This document shows positions 1 to 9,345 of a DNA stretch of 64,000 bases, in pieces. How positions within the stretch are numbered: position 1 is the first letter of the stretch; each line of letters opens with the position of its first letter. Below the pieces are notes generated by a model. That model was not told the DNA's origin, made no database searches, and worked only from the letters and a program-made list of their open reading frames with translations. Made by a program: the position numbers and the translations under genes. The stretch comes from Stomoxys calcitrans (lineage: Eukaryota > Arthropoda > Insecta > Diptera > Muscidae), in NCBI RefSeq assembly GCF_963082655.1, contig NC_081553.1, forward strand, positions 150,839,990 through 150,903,989, written 5' to 3'.

Positions 1-450
1 TGAACAAATTTATTTGTACGATGTATTTTAAATATGTTTGAATATCAATTATTTTGTTTATAATATTCTTTACAGACGGTGTCGCTGATAACGAAGTGTG
101 GCTCAAAATGGAATCGACAACTTTTCTTGTTTTTTAGACGACTCGGATCATTAAGTAAAAATATAAATAAATATTTTTCATGTTTTATATGCACTTTAAT
201 CCAATGAAATAAAAAGATTTTATTAATGTGAAATATATCAATTATTTATTTTTATTAAAACAGTAAAATCGTTAGCAAATTTGAAATAAGTGGTTTGTTG
301 ACTTAATAGGATTTTAAGCTTATCATGAATCTAAATTGCAAAATCGTTTATCAATAATTCAAATTCCTGTAAAGGTCCGATTTCAGCAACATATTTAATT
401 GAATGTAAAAATTTCTTAATTGAATTTTTTTCTGTGTTGTGAGCAATCAC
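1..450. other. AT-rich stretch, nothing recognised
   Basis: AT-rich sequence up to the 3' tail of the first LINE A copy. I see no open frame with family features, no RNA-like fold and no repeat shared with the rest of the window. Confidence 0.5.
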
Positions 451-451
451 T

Positions 452-1085
452 AGGTTAGGTTAGGTTTAAGTGGCAATCTGCCATCAGACTCACTTAGACG
501 TTTTCGTCCATTGTGATATCACAGGAATAGAAGAAGGAAGATTCCTTTTAGTTCCTGCCGTTAAACCAACCATTAAAAAGCCCAATAACTTGCGTTCACA
601 TCCGCTAAATCAGACAGGTTCTCAAAGAAATGAGAACCTCAAGTGGAACTACTTCTGACTGCTAGTGCAGGACACACACACAGAAGTGTTCTATAGTCTC
701 TTCTTCTTCGATGTCATCACAGCTTCTGCTAAAATCGTTGTTGGCCACCTTTAGGCTGTCAATATGTTTTACGATTAGACAGTGACCTGTCATGACGGAC
801 ACAATGACAGAGATGTCTGTTCTAGCCAATGACAGCAAAGCGGTAGACCTTTTCAATTCTAGATGAGGCCACATAGTTTTGGAATGCTCACAGCCCTCTT
901 TTTGTGACCATCTATTATTCCTTGTCCTTCGGGCCTGGTCCTGAAAACTTAGCTTACATGTCGCTAGAGGCATGCTCACAGATTTCAGTATCGTTGGAAT
1001 ATGTAGGGTAGTTCCTAGTCTCGCAAGCTCGTCCGCTTTACAATTCCCTGGGATATCTCTGTGGCCCGAGACCCAGAACTGATTT
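452..1085 (-). mobile_element. LINE A copy 2: 3' end of a LOA-type non-LTR retrotransposon
   Basis: The reverse complement matches the end of the long LINE A copy (about 23085-23697) nearly continuously: the last part of RNase H (the W-V-P-G-H-R-D-I-P-G-N region), the C-terminal cysteine tail with its run of glutamates (EEEETIEH then C-V-C-V), the 3' UTR, and the terminal CCTAACCTAA motif, seen on the plus strand as GTTAGGTTAGG at about 453-464. The frame on the minus strand is open for about 105 codons (979-662), so this copy is somewhat less decayed in the tail than the long one. It is a 5'-truncated insertion, as expected of target-primed reverse transcription. It encodes no complete enzyme. 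Confidence 0.8.
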
Positions 1086-1365
1086 CAGCAACTGACATCA
1101 CCAAACTGTCCCAAGCGACATTAGCAAAGGTTCTTGGACCCATCTTACTATTGTTTGCCCCAGTTCTTTTAAGCATGACATTATTTTCCGTAAGAAAATA
1201 ATTTGTTGCACCGCAAATGTGGTTGTGCTCTTTTTGGGTGTCGTCAAATTTATGTTTTCCCTAAATGAACAAACAAGTTATAGCGAAACGAATACATTTC
1301 GTCAAATTTTTCGCTTATTTTTTCAAAGGGAATTTCAACGTGAAATCCGAATATAGTATTAACAT
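1086..1365. other. Unassigned spacer between LINE A and LINE B fragments
   Basis: No coding or repeat homology recognised. It contains two short copies of a CGTCAAATTT motif about 60-80 bases apart, which I cannot interpret. Confidence 0.4.
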
Positions 1366-1577
1366 TAACAGACACTGGCATTTAGGTGGGGATACAATAC
1401 GAGACATTAACCAACTTATGGAAACGATTAGAGATTTTGTAATTCGCACGGAATTCCTGACTTAGATTTTCTTTTTGAGGATAATTTTTAGTACTTAGAG
1501 CGCACAACAATCCGTTTACTAGTTTTAAGTGTATGTCCATTAATATCCGCACCCTCTTTTCAACCTAACCTAATGTA
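1366..1577 (+). mobile_element. LINE B copy 1: 3' terminal fragment
   Basis: This matches, on the plus strand, the reverse complement of about 3566-3800: the codons after the cysteine tail (N-R-H...L-G-G-D), the stretch encoding T-I-R-D-F-V, and the 3' UTR phrase ATCCGCACCCTCTTTT followed by a CCTAACCTAA end. Only about 210 bp of the element is present. It identifies the 3' end of the B family because two copies in opposite orientation stop at the same motif. Confidence 0.75.
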
Positions 1578-1579
1578 AC

Positions 1580-3280
1580 ACCATTTTCCAAAATCGTATC
1601 AAAATAGGTCTGTTCTGGACCAAATTTGGTCCGGACAACGGGAATCTCCAACTTACTGTTATAAACTTCAGAATAATAGGAATTTTTTTATAAACTTCTA
1701 CATCTGCAGATTCGCAAAAATTGTAATAATGATTTTACGAAAGATGACTCAAAAAATATCCCGCGTAAATTAAAATTTTTCAATTTTTGTTTCAATTTGC
1801 CAAAATAACATGTTCAGGAAAAATAGCCCTGCTCCGCTCCAAATCCCTGGTTTTAAATGGTACTCTATAGTTTTTTTCGTTATATAGGTATATTCCGATT
1901 TTTTGCGTTAAATTGAGCAATATTCAAAAAATAACAGGCAAGGAGCATCATTTAGAACAACCACAACCTTTCTCATAAAATGTAAGCGGAATTGTAACTA
2001 TTTTCTTACACAGAAAAATATGTTACCCAAAATTTATGATTTTTTCTTATTTGTACAATATTAGCTATGAAAACGAGGCAAAGAATTGAACTTTAAAATA
2101 AAGATGCCATATTTAAACTTAATTTCTTATCTAATAACTGATACGACCATACGATTAAAATTTCGATCGCTGATAAATTATTATTTCACTACATAGATGG
2201 CTGCCCAATTAATATTTTTTGAAAAATTCTTAAAGACCCTCCCATTTGCAACACTATTTTAGTATACTCTTCAGTAGTCAATTTCCCAACTTTCAACGAA
2301 ATTTTGACCTTCATTTTGGATTTTTGACACAAAGCTAAGGATTTATTAAAATACAAATCCTGTAAGGAAATGTTTTCATTAAAATTTACAAAGTTTATCC
2401 GCATTCACAAAATATAATTTGGCCTTAAAATAGGCCAATAAACTTATTTGAAATTTACATTAAGTTTGTAAATTAAGTTTGGTTATCTTTGCCTCGAATC
2501 TTTAAAGTTAGAACGTCAAGTTTTTCAGTGAATACAACAAAACACACATAGAACTTTTTTATAACAAACAACAGAATTGCGCTAAATTTAAAAAAAGTGT
2601 TAGACAGGCAACCGTACAAAAATTCTTAAACTCCATGTAGATGACTTTTCAATTTCCATGTAGATGACTTTTCAATTTAAATTGAGAGCGAAAACATCAT
2701 TCGCGACTCGCATACGAAGAAGAACAAATCAACCCACATTAATAAAGTGTTAAAGTTAAGACAAATTCACCAAGAATAAAACCAGCATGACTATACCGTC
2801 CAACGTTTATGTTCCAAATATTGCCAATTTCTATATTCCAAGTAATAGCTGAGCGAAAAGATTTTGTGCAAACATTAGAGAGGAAAGGCTACAAGAAAAA
2901 ATTACATTAGTAGATGACCACATTCAGAAAACAAAGCCAAGCAGACGTGATAAGCTGTACTTGACACAGTAAGAGAAACAAGGAAAACTGTGGCAATGGA
3001 AAAAGAGGACTTCGACACGAAGATGGAATCAATTTTAGATAATAAATGCACACTGAAAGGAGATTCAAGCTAAAAATAATACAACGGTAGAAAGATTACA
3101 AAACCTTTTTATATTAACCATGGTTAAAAAAAATTGACTTACAATCCAAGTGACCTCGGCACCTAGGATATAAGAACTACCGAATATCCACCAAGCAGCA
3201 AAACCTTTGAGACCTATCTGCTCATCCATCAATTCTCACAGATATAGACTATCCAAATATATAACTAGCATATTAGACTA
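1580..3280. other. AT-rich region with no recognised gene
   Basis: About 1.7 kb of AT-rich sequence. A perfect 21-bp tandem duplication (CCATGTAGATGACTTTTCAA repeated) lies at about 2632-2676. Around 1830-1850 there is a short CTGCTCCGCTCC block resembling the GC-rich arms of the foldback at 40.8-41.2 kb. The open frame on the minus strand at 2404-2189 (71 codons) has no family features and I do not call it a gene. Around 2850-3060 the composition shifts (AAGAGGAAAG, GAGGACTTCGACACG) in a way that may be an eroded coding remnant, but I could not identify it. Confidence 0.4.
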
Positions 3281-3282
3281 TG

Positions 3283-3565
3283 AGGCCAGCGTAGCGCAGA
3301 GGGTAAAATGTCAGAAGACATTTTTAGCGGTGGCTTTCCCTCTTAATGCATGCTAGCGACATTTATGAGGATCTATGCCATTTGAACAAATGATATGGCA
3401 ACTCTGTAAAATTCTCCCGAAAAAGATTTCGCACTGCGGCATGCTGTTCAGTCTCGACTATAAAAATGAGGGCCCTTATCATTGAGCTTAAAAACTTGAA
3501 TCGGACAGCACTCATTGATATAAGAAAAGTTTGCCCCTGTTCCTTAGTGGAAATTTGCATAAGTC
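3283..3565 (+). mobile_element. tRNA-derived SINE (muscid type), box B lost
   Basis: The head reads GCCAGCGTAGCGCAGAGGG, close to a Pol III box A (TAGCGCAGAGG). The body carries GTTTCGCACTGCGGCA-type and ACTCGACTATAAAAA-type phrases followed by GTTTGCCCCTGTTCCTTAGT. I recall this body from dispersed muscid SINEs; that recognition is from memory. In those repeats a box B (GTTCGAATCC-like) follows box A; here it is missing, apparently by a short deletion, so the copy should lack a complete internal promoter. It abuts the 3' end of LINE B copy 2. The two minus-strand and plus-strand open frames overlapping it are incidental. Confidence 0.6.
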
Positions 3566-3569
3566 TAAT

Positions 3570-3863
3570 TCAGGTTAGGATGGAATACGGAAAAGAGGGT
3601 GCGGATATTATCTCCCCGTTCCACTTCCGACATACACCTAGACAGCAATCGACTTGTTGTGTGCTTTTAAAACTAAAAATTAACTTCGAAAAGGAAAATC
3701 TACTTACAAAATCTCTAATTGTTTTCAATACCACGCCCCTACGTTGGTTCATGTCTGGTATTATGTCCCCACCTAAGTACCGGTGTCTGTTAGCCACGAA
3801 ATCGGGGCATTGACATAGGAAATGCTCCAACGATTCATCATCTTCCCCACACGCCCTACACAT
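3570..3863 (-). pseudogene. LINE B C-terminal zinc-finger tail (partial pol)
   Basis: A 97-codon open frame beginning at the cysteine cluster M-C-R-A-C-G-E-D-D-E-S-L-E-H-F-L-C-Q-C. This C-terminal CCHC-like finger follows RNase H in LOA/I-type LINE polyproteins and is thought to bind nucleic acid. The preceding codons (L-L-L-K-G-S-K-K-E...) are in another frame, so the frame is broken just upstream; the ATG is merely the first methionine after the break. The same tail is visible in copy 3 (about 18650-18750) with E-N instead of E-H, which loses the finger histidine there. Confidence 0.65.
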
Positions 3864-4018
3864 ACTATCACTTGCCGCACCGATTTTGGTAAGAGGGCTC
3901 GTAGTCCTATGTATACCGTTGTGATGCCAAAAGCTATTCTGACCTCTTTTTTACTTCCTTTCAGTAATAGCATCGTCTTCTCATGATCTGAGTGCCCAAT
4001 AGGATTTTCGTCCTACCG

Positions 4019-4139
4019 ATGTTGTTGTTGTTGTAGTAGCAGTGTGTGGTACACAGAGGAGGCAGCCCTTGCCAATGAAGGAATTCATTGGGTCAATCCG
4101 GTACATACAACCGGTACATTGCAACATGCGCTTTCGTCG
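4019..4139 (-). mobile_element. Short internally deleted derivative of LINE C (SINE-like)
   Basis: Inserted between LINE B segments that are contiguous in copy 3 (AAGGGAGT followed by CGGTAGGACG at about 18506-18525). Read on the minus strand, its first ~80 bp resemble the 5' end of LINE C at 26880-26945 (shared blocks ACCGGATTGACCC, then GGCWAGGGCTGCC, then GTGTAC). Its last ~25 bp (CTGCTACTACAACAACAACAACAT) match the 3' terminus of LINE C at 29811-29831. The middle of LINE C is absent. It carries no gene and presumably relied on LINE C enzymes for movement. I recall near-identical short repeats from muscid genomes, but have not checked. Confidence 0.65.
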
Positions 4140-4939
4140 CCGCGTCCTTAGATGGGAATACGTCGACTTGAAAGGCTTTGGGATAACCAAGTTTATTGTC
4201 CTCTGGCGCTCACTACCAAATCGTCTGCTCTTCCTTTCCCCCTTACTCCGCTATTGACCGGCAGCAAAACAATGCGGATTGTGCCAACCTCAGAAAAGTC
4301 GTTAATCTCCTTCTATTGCAAGACTTATTTAAACCTAGCTGTCTTGGTTGTAATAGGACTGATGGCCAGTTTTCTGTCTAAAAACATGTTCACACTCGCC
4401 GTCCTCGCGCTAACACTACACAACCTGACGCCACCACTACACCACCTGACGCCACCTGACACCACCAACCCTCAGCCCCCTCTGTTCTCTTGCTTTGATC
4501 CATTTGAGTAGCACGAACATCCACATGGCAATACCAGAGTTCCGTCAATCCATGACTGTGCCGCTGGCAGCAGTATGTCGCTCTTGACCTCAAGTGTCGT
4601 CCAGGTATAGCATGGGAAGACTCTTCCATACCTTTCAGGTTTCGATTATACTGCGATCGTGTGACCTGCTCCTATTCTCTATCCATTCTCCCATCCCCTT
4701 AAGTGTGATAGCCGCAGTAGGTGTCTCACACTTAATCTGTATATCTATGAGTCAGATATCTAGTATAGTCTCCAGTGCCCTAGTGGGCGTGCTACTCATC
4801 GCTCCACCTTTCTATGACTATATAGCGTTCAACATCTGTGATCCTTCCCGGTACGCTCCTGAATGTGGCACTTGCAACTTCGTCTTCCTCGTGAATAGGC
4901 AGATTTCTGTTGTCTCTGGTTTAACATTAAATTAGTTAA

Positions 4940-5389
4940 CATTAGTTCCTAATGGAATGTTAATGGAAAATTTAGCAGTAGTTAGGCTAGATGTGACAAT
5001 GACGAATTTGACAAGGAAACCAAGACTACGAATTATGTTGACGATATTTTGTGCGTGTGAAAACGAAATGAAAAATGCACTCAAAGGACTAAATTCATTT
5101 GACAAACAAATCCAATTTACAATGGAACACGAAAACAAGTTATCGTATCTGTAGTGGAATTCTGTAAACTGTAATCAAAATTGTTTAGTTAAAAAGCGAT
5201 AATAGAAAGTAAACAACATCAATAAAATCAGCAGTTTGCGTTAACGAATAGAAAATCGTTGTCTAAACGACGGACAGTTATTTGATGTTTACTTTAACGA
5301 TGACGTATAAAATCATTATTTGCAATGGGCTTAGAGTAGTTTTCTCTTTTTTTAACTTTAAAACATTTCGTGTGCACAATCAATTAATA
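4940..5389. other. AT-rich spacer
   Basis: No recognised coding or repeat content. Overlapping frames of 65-68 codons on both strands at 4932-5154 are mirror images of the same AT-rich stretch and are not supported as genes. Confidence 0.4.
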
Positions 5390-6250
5390 AGCGTGGTAGC
5401 TAAGTTCGGCCGAGCCGAATCTTATATACCCTCCATCATGGATCGCATATATCAAGTTCTTTGCACGGTACCTCATTATGGGCAAACAAAGGATATTGGA
5501 TTAGAATTGCTAGTTTATTGGGGCTATATCAGGTAAGGAAACGATTCTCACCATACTTGGCATGTATGTTGGAGATCATAGAGATTGTGCAAAATTTCAG
5601 GCAAATTGGATTAAAATTGCGCCTTACGGAGTCTCAAGAAGTAAAATCGGGAGATCGGTTTAGGGAGCTACATTATATTTTGCACCGATTCAGACCATAT
5701 CTGGCACGTTGATTAGAGATTATAGAAACAGTTACTGCACAAAATTTCAACCAAATCGGATAAAAATTACGCCCCCTAGAGGCTCAAGAAACAAACTCGT
5801 AAGATTAGACCGATTGAGATCATATTTAGAACGTATGATAAAGGTCATAAAAAGTCACTGTGCAAAATTTCAGAAAAATCTGAAAAAATTATGCACTCAA
5901 GAGGCTCAAGTATTATTATCGGGAAATCTGTTTATATGGAAGCTTCGGACTATGCTTTCACAGTTATTGAAATTCAAAACTAAATCCTTCATGGAAAATT
6001 TCAGCCAAATCGAATAAGTATTATGCTCTTTAGATGCTTAAGAGGTCAAGATCCAAGATCGGGGCCGATATCAAAGCATGGACCGATAAAGTCAGTTTAC
6101 AGTCCCAACCGACCTGCACAAATAAGAAGTATTTGAGAAGTATATTCGACTTAAAATGGCAAGACGGTCAAGAATATAAGCATATACTTCGATGGGTCTC
6201 AATCGATATGTTACAAACGAAAACGAATGACGAAAATAGCATAGCCATAG
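5390..6250 (+). repeat. Muscid dispersed repeat F, copy 1, with internal tandem units
   Basis: It begins with GTAGCTAAGTTCGGCCGAGCC, then CTTATATACCCTCCATCATGG, and ends near ATGGGTCTCAATCGATATG with GTTACAAACG just after. Between these are three to four degenerate units of about 125-145 bp, each carrying the blocks 'CATACTTGGCACG', 'GCAAAATTTCAG..AAATCGGAT', 'TTGCGCC..CTAGAGGCTCAAGAAG' and 'GATCGGTTTA' (units starting near 5552, 5694 and 5818). I recognise this family from muscid fly genomes, where it is very common; its mechanism of spread is not evident here. The 102- and 107-codon plus-strand frames are incidental to the repeat. Confidence 0.7.
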
Positions 6251-6960
6251 AAGAGGAATTATATAAAAGCACAATCGTGGTGGTTGGGGAGACGCCTAAA
6301 AGAAATCAATGTTTCCAATTTTCAGAAAATCGGATAAAAAATGAGCAGCTACGTTAATTCTTTCTATTTTTGGCCAATTATGAACACACGACATTGTAGA
6401 CAATAGATAAAGAAGAAAAATCAAATGTATGCAATTAACTCATGCCCAATGGCAAATGTAGGCACCAAATGCGCAAAGCTGAAAACCCAACTTTCGGCGT
6501 ACAAATCGGACCAAAAAATGTCTCACAAACCCATAAAGCAAATGACGGCACTTGCCGCACATTCCAGTTTGACAGAGCACATTCTAAACTTTAAAAACGA
6601 TGAAATGTTAATACATTAAAAAAATTATGTAAGTAGATACTTCATGTTAGAAATGCTACATATTCACAAAAAAACATATTTTGTTTAAAATTTGCTCAAT
6701 TAAACACAATAACAATAATTTTTAAATAAAATAAATTTAGAGCGTGTATTGGAAAACATAAAAATCGAGAATGTGAATATATAAATGGACGAATTATACA
6801 CGCGAAACGCACCTAAAAATAGAGAACTTAGTACAAATTAAATAAGGTAAACATTTATGTACATTAATGTTACCTTCTTGTATTGGAATATTTAATTATC
6901 CATACATAAATTAAGCATCTTCATACTGACCAATATTAATTGGTCAATTTTGAAGTAGTC
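6251..6960. other. AT-rich spacer
   Basis: No recognisable gene. The stretch becomes strongly AT-rich from 6620 until the abrupt start of the LOA-like 5' end at 6961. Confidence 0.4.
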
Positions 6961-6965
6961 GTTGA

Positions 6966-7190
6966 GTGGAGCGGACGGGTTTCATTTCGCTCCTCAAAGA
7001 AAAATATTCGCATCTCGGAACAGGTACAACCTATTACGTAGAAAAGCCTTTTTGGAGTAGGCTCAAAATGAACTCCAAAGACCCAACAGCTGCGTTGGTG
7101 GCATCATACCGCAGCATGTTGTCCTCCCCTCCCCTAGGTGTTGGTGCCTTGGTACCTGTAGACAGACAGACAGCGACAGTATCAATGTAA
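6966..7190 (+). pseudogene. ORF1 N-terminus of LOA-like element (truncated)
   Basis: A 74-codon frame whose middle (S-R-L-K-M-N-S-K-D-P-T-A-A) aligns with the ORF1 start of LINE A at 18998 (S-R-L-R-M-D-S-K-D-L-I-A-T). The homologous ATG in LINE A is the one just before S-R-L, so the ATG at 6966 is probably not the original start. The frame ends at a stop at 7188-7190. The opposite-strand frames here are shadows. Confidence 0.5.
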
Positions 7191-7511
7191 CAGTCATCGC
7201 AGCTGAATCGAGAGATGAGGGGAGCGGGATGACGGCAGAAGTGAGCGATGGCTTTGCTAATTTCACAAGCAAACCGGGAAAGCGATACGGGACACGACAA
7301 AGGAGATAGAAGAGTATGTACCCGCAGCGCCATCGGGCCAAAGTGCAGGATGCCTGAAGGGATAGAACTGACATTTCAAGCACTGTACGGAAGCTGAAAA
7401 GAGAATCAGATCTCCCAAAGAGCATAATGCTGAAGAAGAAAAAGAGCTCCTTGCATTCAAATACTCTGGGAAGACCAAGCCAATGAGAAGAAGGAGGAAA
7501 GAACTCTCCTT

Positions 7512-7994
7512 GTGGTGGGCATTGATCAAGTCTCTGTGACAAGTTTGGTTAAGACTAAAGGCATGGCGTACTACGGGGCAATGGCCGTCTTTTTCAAAAT
7601 TGGGAAGACAAGGATAGGCAAATATACTCATATTGAGCCATCAGGCGGTGCAGTGGCGGGTCACTCAATAACGCCTAACGGACAGAGGGCCGGCGACGAG
7701 GTAATCACCGACTCTCTCAATTCTGGGAAGTCTAGGATGAGCAAAGATCCTAATATTAAAACATCAGGCAGTGCAGGGGCGAGAGACCCAACACAGCCTA
7801 ACGAACGGAGACTCGTTGATAGAACCATTACCGACTTCCTCAAGATTCGAAAGACTAGGATATGTAAAGATCCTAATATTGAAACATCAGGCAATGCAGT
7901 GACAGAGAACTCAATGCCGCCCCCACAGGGAGCTGACGATGAGAACGTAACCTACTCCCAGGAAGCCCATTTTGCTCAAGATTTGGAAGACTGA
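7512..7994 (+). pseudogene. Repeat-containing ORF, first part (41-aa repeats 1-3)
   Basis: A 160-codon frame of low-complexity, polar composition. Its bulk is tandem 41-residue units of the form K-I-x-K-T-R-I-x-K-D-P-N-I-x-T-S-G then a Q-P-N-E-R-R and I-T-D-F-L block. Units begin at 7596, 7719 and 7842. A 136-bp spacing to the next unit (instead of 123) shifts the frame, so the frame terminates at 7992-7994 while repeats continue in the frame starting at 7972. No known domain is recognised. Its place after the ORF1 start suggests it is part of the nucleic-acid-binding ORF1 of the LOA-like element, but this is inference. Confidence 0.45.
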
Positions 7995-8223
7995 AATAGG
8001 CAAAGATTCTAATATTGGAACATCAGGGAGTGGAGGGACGGTAGTCTCAACACAACCTAACGAACGGAGACTCGATGATGGAATCATTACCGACTTCCTC
8101 AAGATTCGAAAGACTAGGATATGTAAAGATCTTAATATTGAAACATCAGGCAGTGCAGTGACGGGAAACTCAAAGCAGCCTAAAGAACAAGGAGCAGACG
8201 TGGAGACCGTCACCCACTCCCTA
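7596..8223 (+). repeat. Five-copy 123-bp in-frame tandem repeat
   Basis: Unit starts at 7596, 7719, 7842, 7978 and 8101, giving spacings of 123, 123, 136 and 123. The diagnostic start of each unit is AAGATT-GGAAGAC-TAGGATA-GCAAAGATCCTAATATT with few changes; units 3 and 5 are nearly identical across this segment. Because 123 is divisible by three, the unit adds 41 codons each time and stayed in frame until the 13-bp insertion between units 3 and 4. Confidence 0.85.
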
Positions 8224-8250
8224 GAAGCAAATCTAATCGAGGACCAATGA
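7972..8250 (+). pseudogene. Repeat-containing ORF, second part (41-aa repeats 4-5)
   Basis: A 92-codon frame holding repeat units 4 and 5 (starts 7978 and 8101). It continues the frame at 7512 after a +1 shift caused by 13 extra bases. It ends in a stop at 8248-8250 after E-D-Q. The N-terminal methionine is just the first ATG after the shift. No recognised domain. Confidence 0.45.
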
Positions 8251-8416
8251 TTGAGGTCATCCTGATAAACTAGGGATTCCAAGTTGGGACTTTTTGTCAA
8301 AAATTTTCTAAATAATTTTTTATTTCTTATAAGTCTTCGAAGAGACTTTTGCCATGAAGATATAATCATTTCTTTGTATTTTTATAAAGAAAAGTTTCCA
8401 CATCCCCGTTTCTTTC

Positions 8417-8477
8417 CCTTTTTATACCCACCACCATGGGATAGGGATATACTCATCTAGCCATTCCGTTTGTTACC
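8417..8477 (-). repeat. Fragment of dispersed repeat F (3' end, antisense)
   Basis: TTTTTATACCCACCACCATGG followed by GATAGGGATATACTCAT and CCATTCCGTTTGTTAC is the reverse complement of the end I recall for the muscid repeat (a GTAACAAACGGAATG block, then a TATACCC..ATCC..ATGGTGG..GGTATAAA block). It sits directly against the 5'-truncated LINE D. Confidence 0.55.
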
Positions 8478-9345
8478 CGAAAATGTAGTACTTGAAAATT
8501 TAAGGTCACTGAAGATAACTTTTAATCCCGGTCCAGATGGTATTCCATCGAACATTTTAAAGCATTGCGCTCTCGAACTTTCGTATCCCCTTTGTACACT
8601 TTTCAACAGTTCATTAAAGCATGGATATCTTCCGGAATTTTGGAAGCAATCTTATATAAGACCGTTATTTAAAGCCGGAAATCGCAATAAGGTTTCTAAT
8701 TACAGGGCATTTCAATTTTGAATGCTATTCCGAAGCTATTAGAGAAAATTCTGACTGACACTATTTCACATCAAGTCTCTTCTACATTGTCTCCCTACCA
8801 ACATGGGTTCCGGAAATCGAAATCGACGATAACAAATATTTTAGAATGTACTTGTTTGGTCAACGATGGCTATAGGGAACGCTACCAAACGGATACTATA
8901 TATACCGATTTTAGTAAAGCATTTGATAAAGTCAACCACAACCTTCTGTTAAGAAAAATAGATATTATTGGTTTTAGTCCATCTTTACTTAAGTGGATCA
9001 GATCATATCTGACTGGACGTACTCAAAGCGTTAAATTTGGTACTGCAGTTTCCAAATCACTTGTTGTCTCTTCAGGTGTTCCACAGGGTAGTCACCTTGG
9101 CCTGTGCTGTTTTGTTTGTTCATAAACGATCTCCCTTTTACTTTAAAGCACTCGAATATTTTGATGTATGCCGATGATGTAAAGATCTTCAGATCAACGA
9201 GAGACTCTGATGTACAGTGTTATCTTCAGTATGACCTTGATACTCTTTACGAATAGTGCAACCAGAACTTTATGGAACTTAATATTTCCAAATGCAAACA
9301 CATATCATTTTCAAGAATAACCTCTCTTAAAACTAGCTACTTTTT
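8474..9345 (+). mobile_element. LINE D, 5' part: Jockey/CR1-type reverse transcriptase
   Basis: RT blocks appear in order: F-N-P-G-P-D-G-I-P at about 8523-8550; fingers F-W-K-Q-S-Y-I-R-P-L-F-K; Q-H-G-F-R-K-S-K-S-T at about 8800; motif A T-D-F-S-K-A-F-D-K-V (about 8907-8936); G-V-P-Q-G-S at about 9077-9095; and the catalytic motif M-Y-A-D-D-V-K at about 9163-9183. Frameshifts near 8720 and 9110 and a stop at about 9256 break the frame. The sequence stops at about 9345 in the middle of the thumb region, where the Ty3 element begins. The missing C-terminus reappears at 17570. The endonuclease part is absent (5' truncation). Confidence 0.8.
8718..9125 (+). pseudogene. LINE D RT palm fragment
   Basis: A 135-codon frame covering the RT fingers and palm: Q-H-G-F-R-K (residue ~28), T-D-F-S-K-A-F-D-K-V-N-H (residue ~64), S-Y-L-T-G-R-T-Q (~95) and the S-G-V-P-Q-G-S block (~121). 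A lost base pair after the G-S block (motif B normally continues L-G-P-L-L-F) turns the end into C-C-F-V-C-S and a stop; the true continuation (F-I-N-D-L-P) is in the next frame and leads to the Y-A-D-D motif. Not functional. Confidence 0.75.

Larger units (their letters stand above)
3566..4935 (-). mobile_element. LINE B copy 2: RNase H to 3' end, antisense, interrupted
   Basis: The reverse complement aligns along most of its length with LINE B copy 3 (18040-18790). Read on the minus strand it contains the post-RT region, the RNase H start (W-T/I-D-G-T-L-V-L-P region), the segment around L-L-L-K-G-S-K-K-E, and a clear cysteine tail at 3863-3800 with spacing C-x2-C-x8-H-x3-C, then the 3' UTR ending at a CCTAACCTGAATT. 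The upstream part is broken by frameshifts; the tail is read in a second frame from about 3970. A ~120-bp foreign insertion at 4019-4139 splits it. RNase H plus this tail fits the LOA clade. Non-functional. Confidence 0.75.
6961..8268 (+). mobile_element. LOA-like element, 5' end and ORF1 remnant (A-related)
   Basis: It starts with GTTGAGTGGAGCGGA, matching the start of LINE A at 18823 (GTTGAGTTGAGCGGA), and shares with it the 5' UTR block AACAGGT and the ORF1 start region AGTAGGCTCAAAATGAACTCCAAAGACC. After about 35 codons the two diverge completely. Here the downstream part is a basic, broken frame followed by the 123-bp repeat block. It may be a different LOA subfamily sharing only its 5' end with A, or a chimera. 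No endonuclease or RT follows; the element stops before a repeat F fragment at 8417. Confidence 0.6.

Noticed and set aside
452..466. GTTAGGTTAGG runs (also at 36225 and 41840; CCTAACCTAA at 1562 and 3566), resembling the insect TTAGG telomere repeat
   Set aside because: Only two repeats each, always at the 3' end of LINE A, LINE B or the SINE. Flies lack TTAGG telomeres. They are retroelement tails.
2189..2404. 71-codon minus-strand frame
   Set aside because: AT-rich, no domain, no homologue elsewhere in the window.
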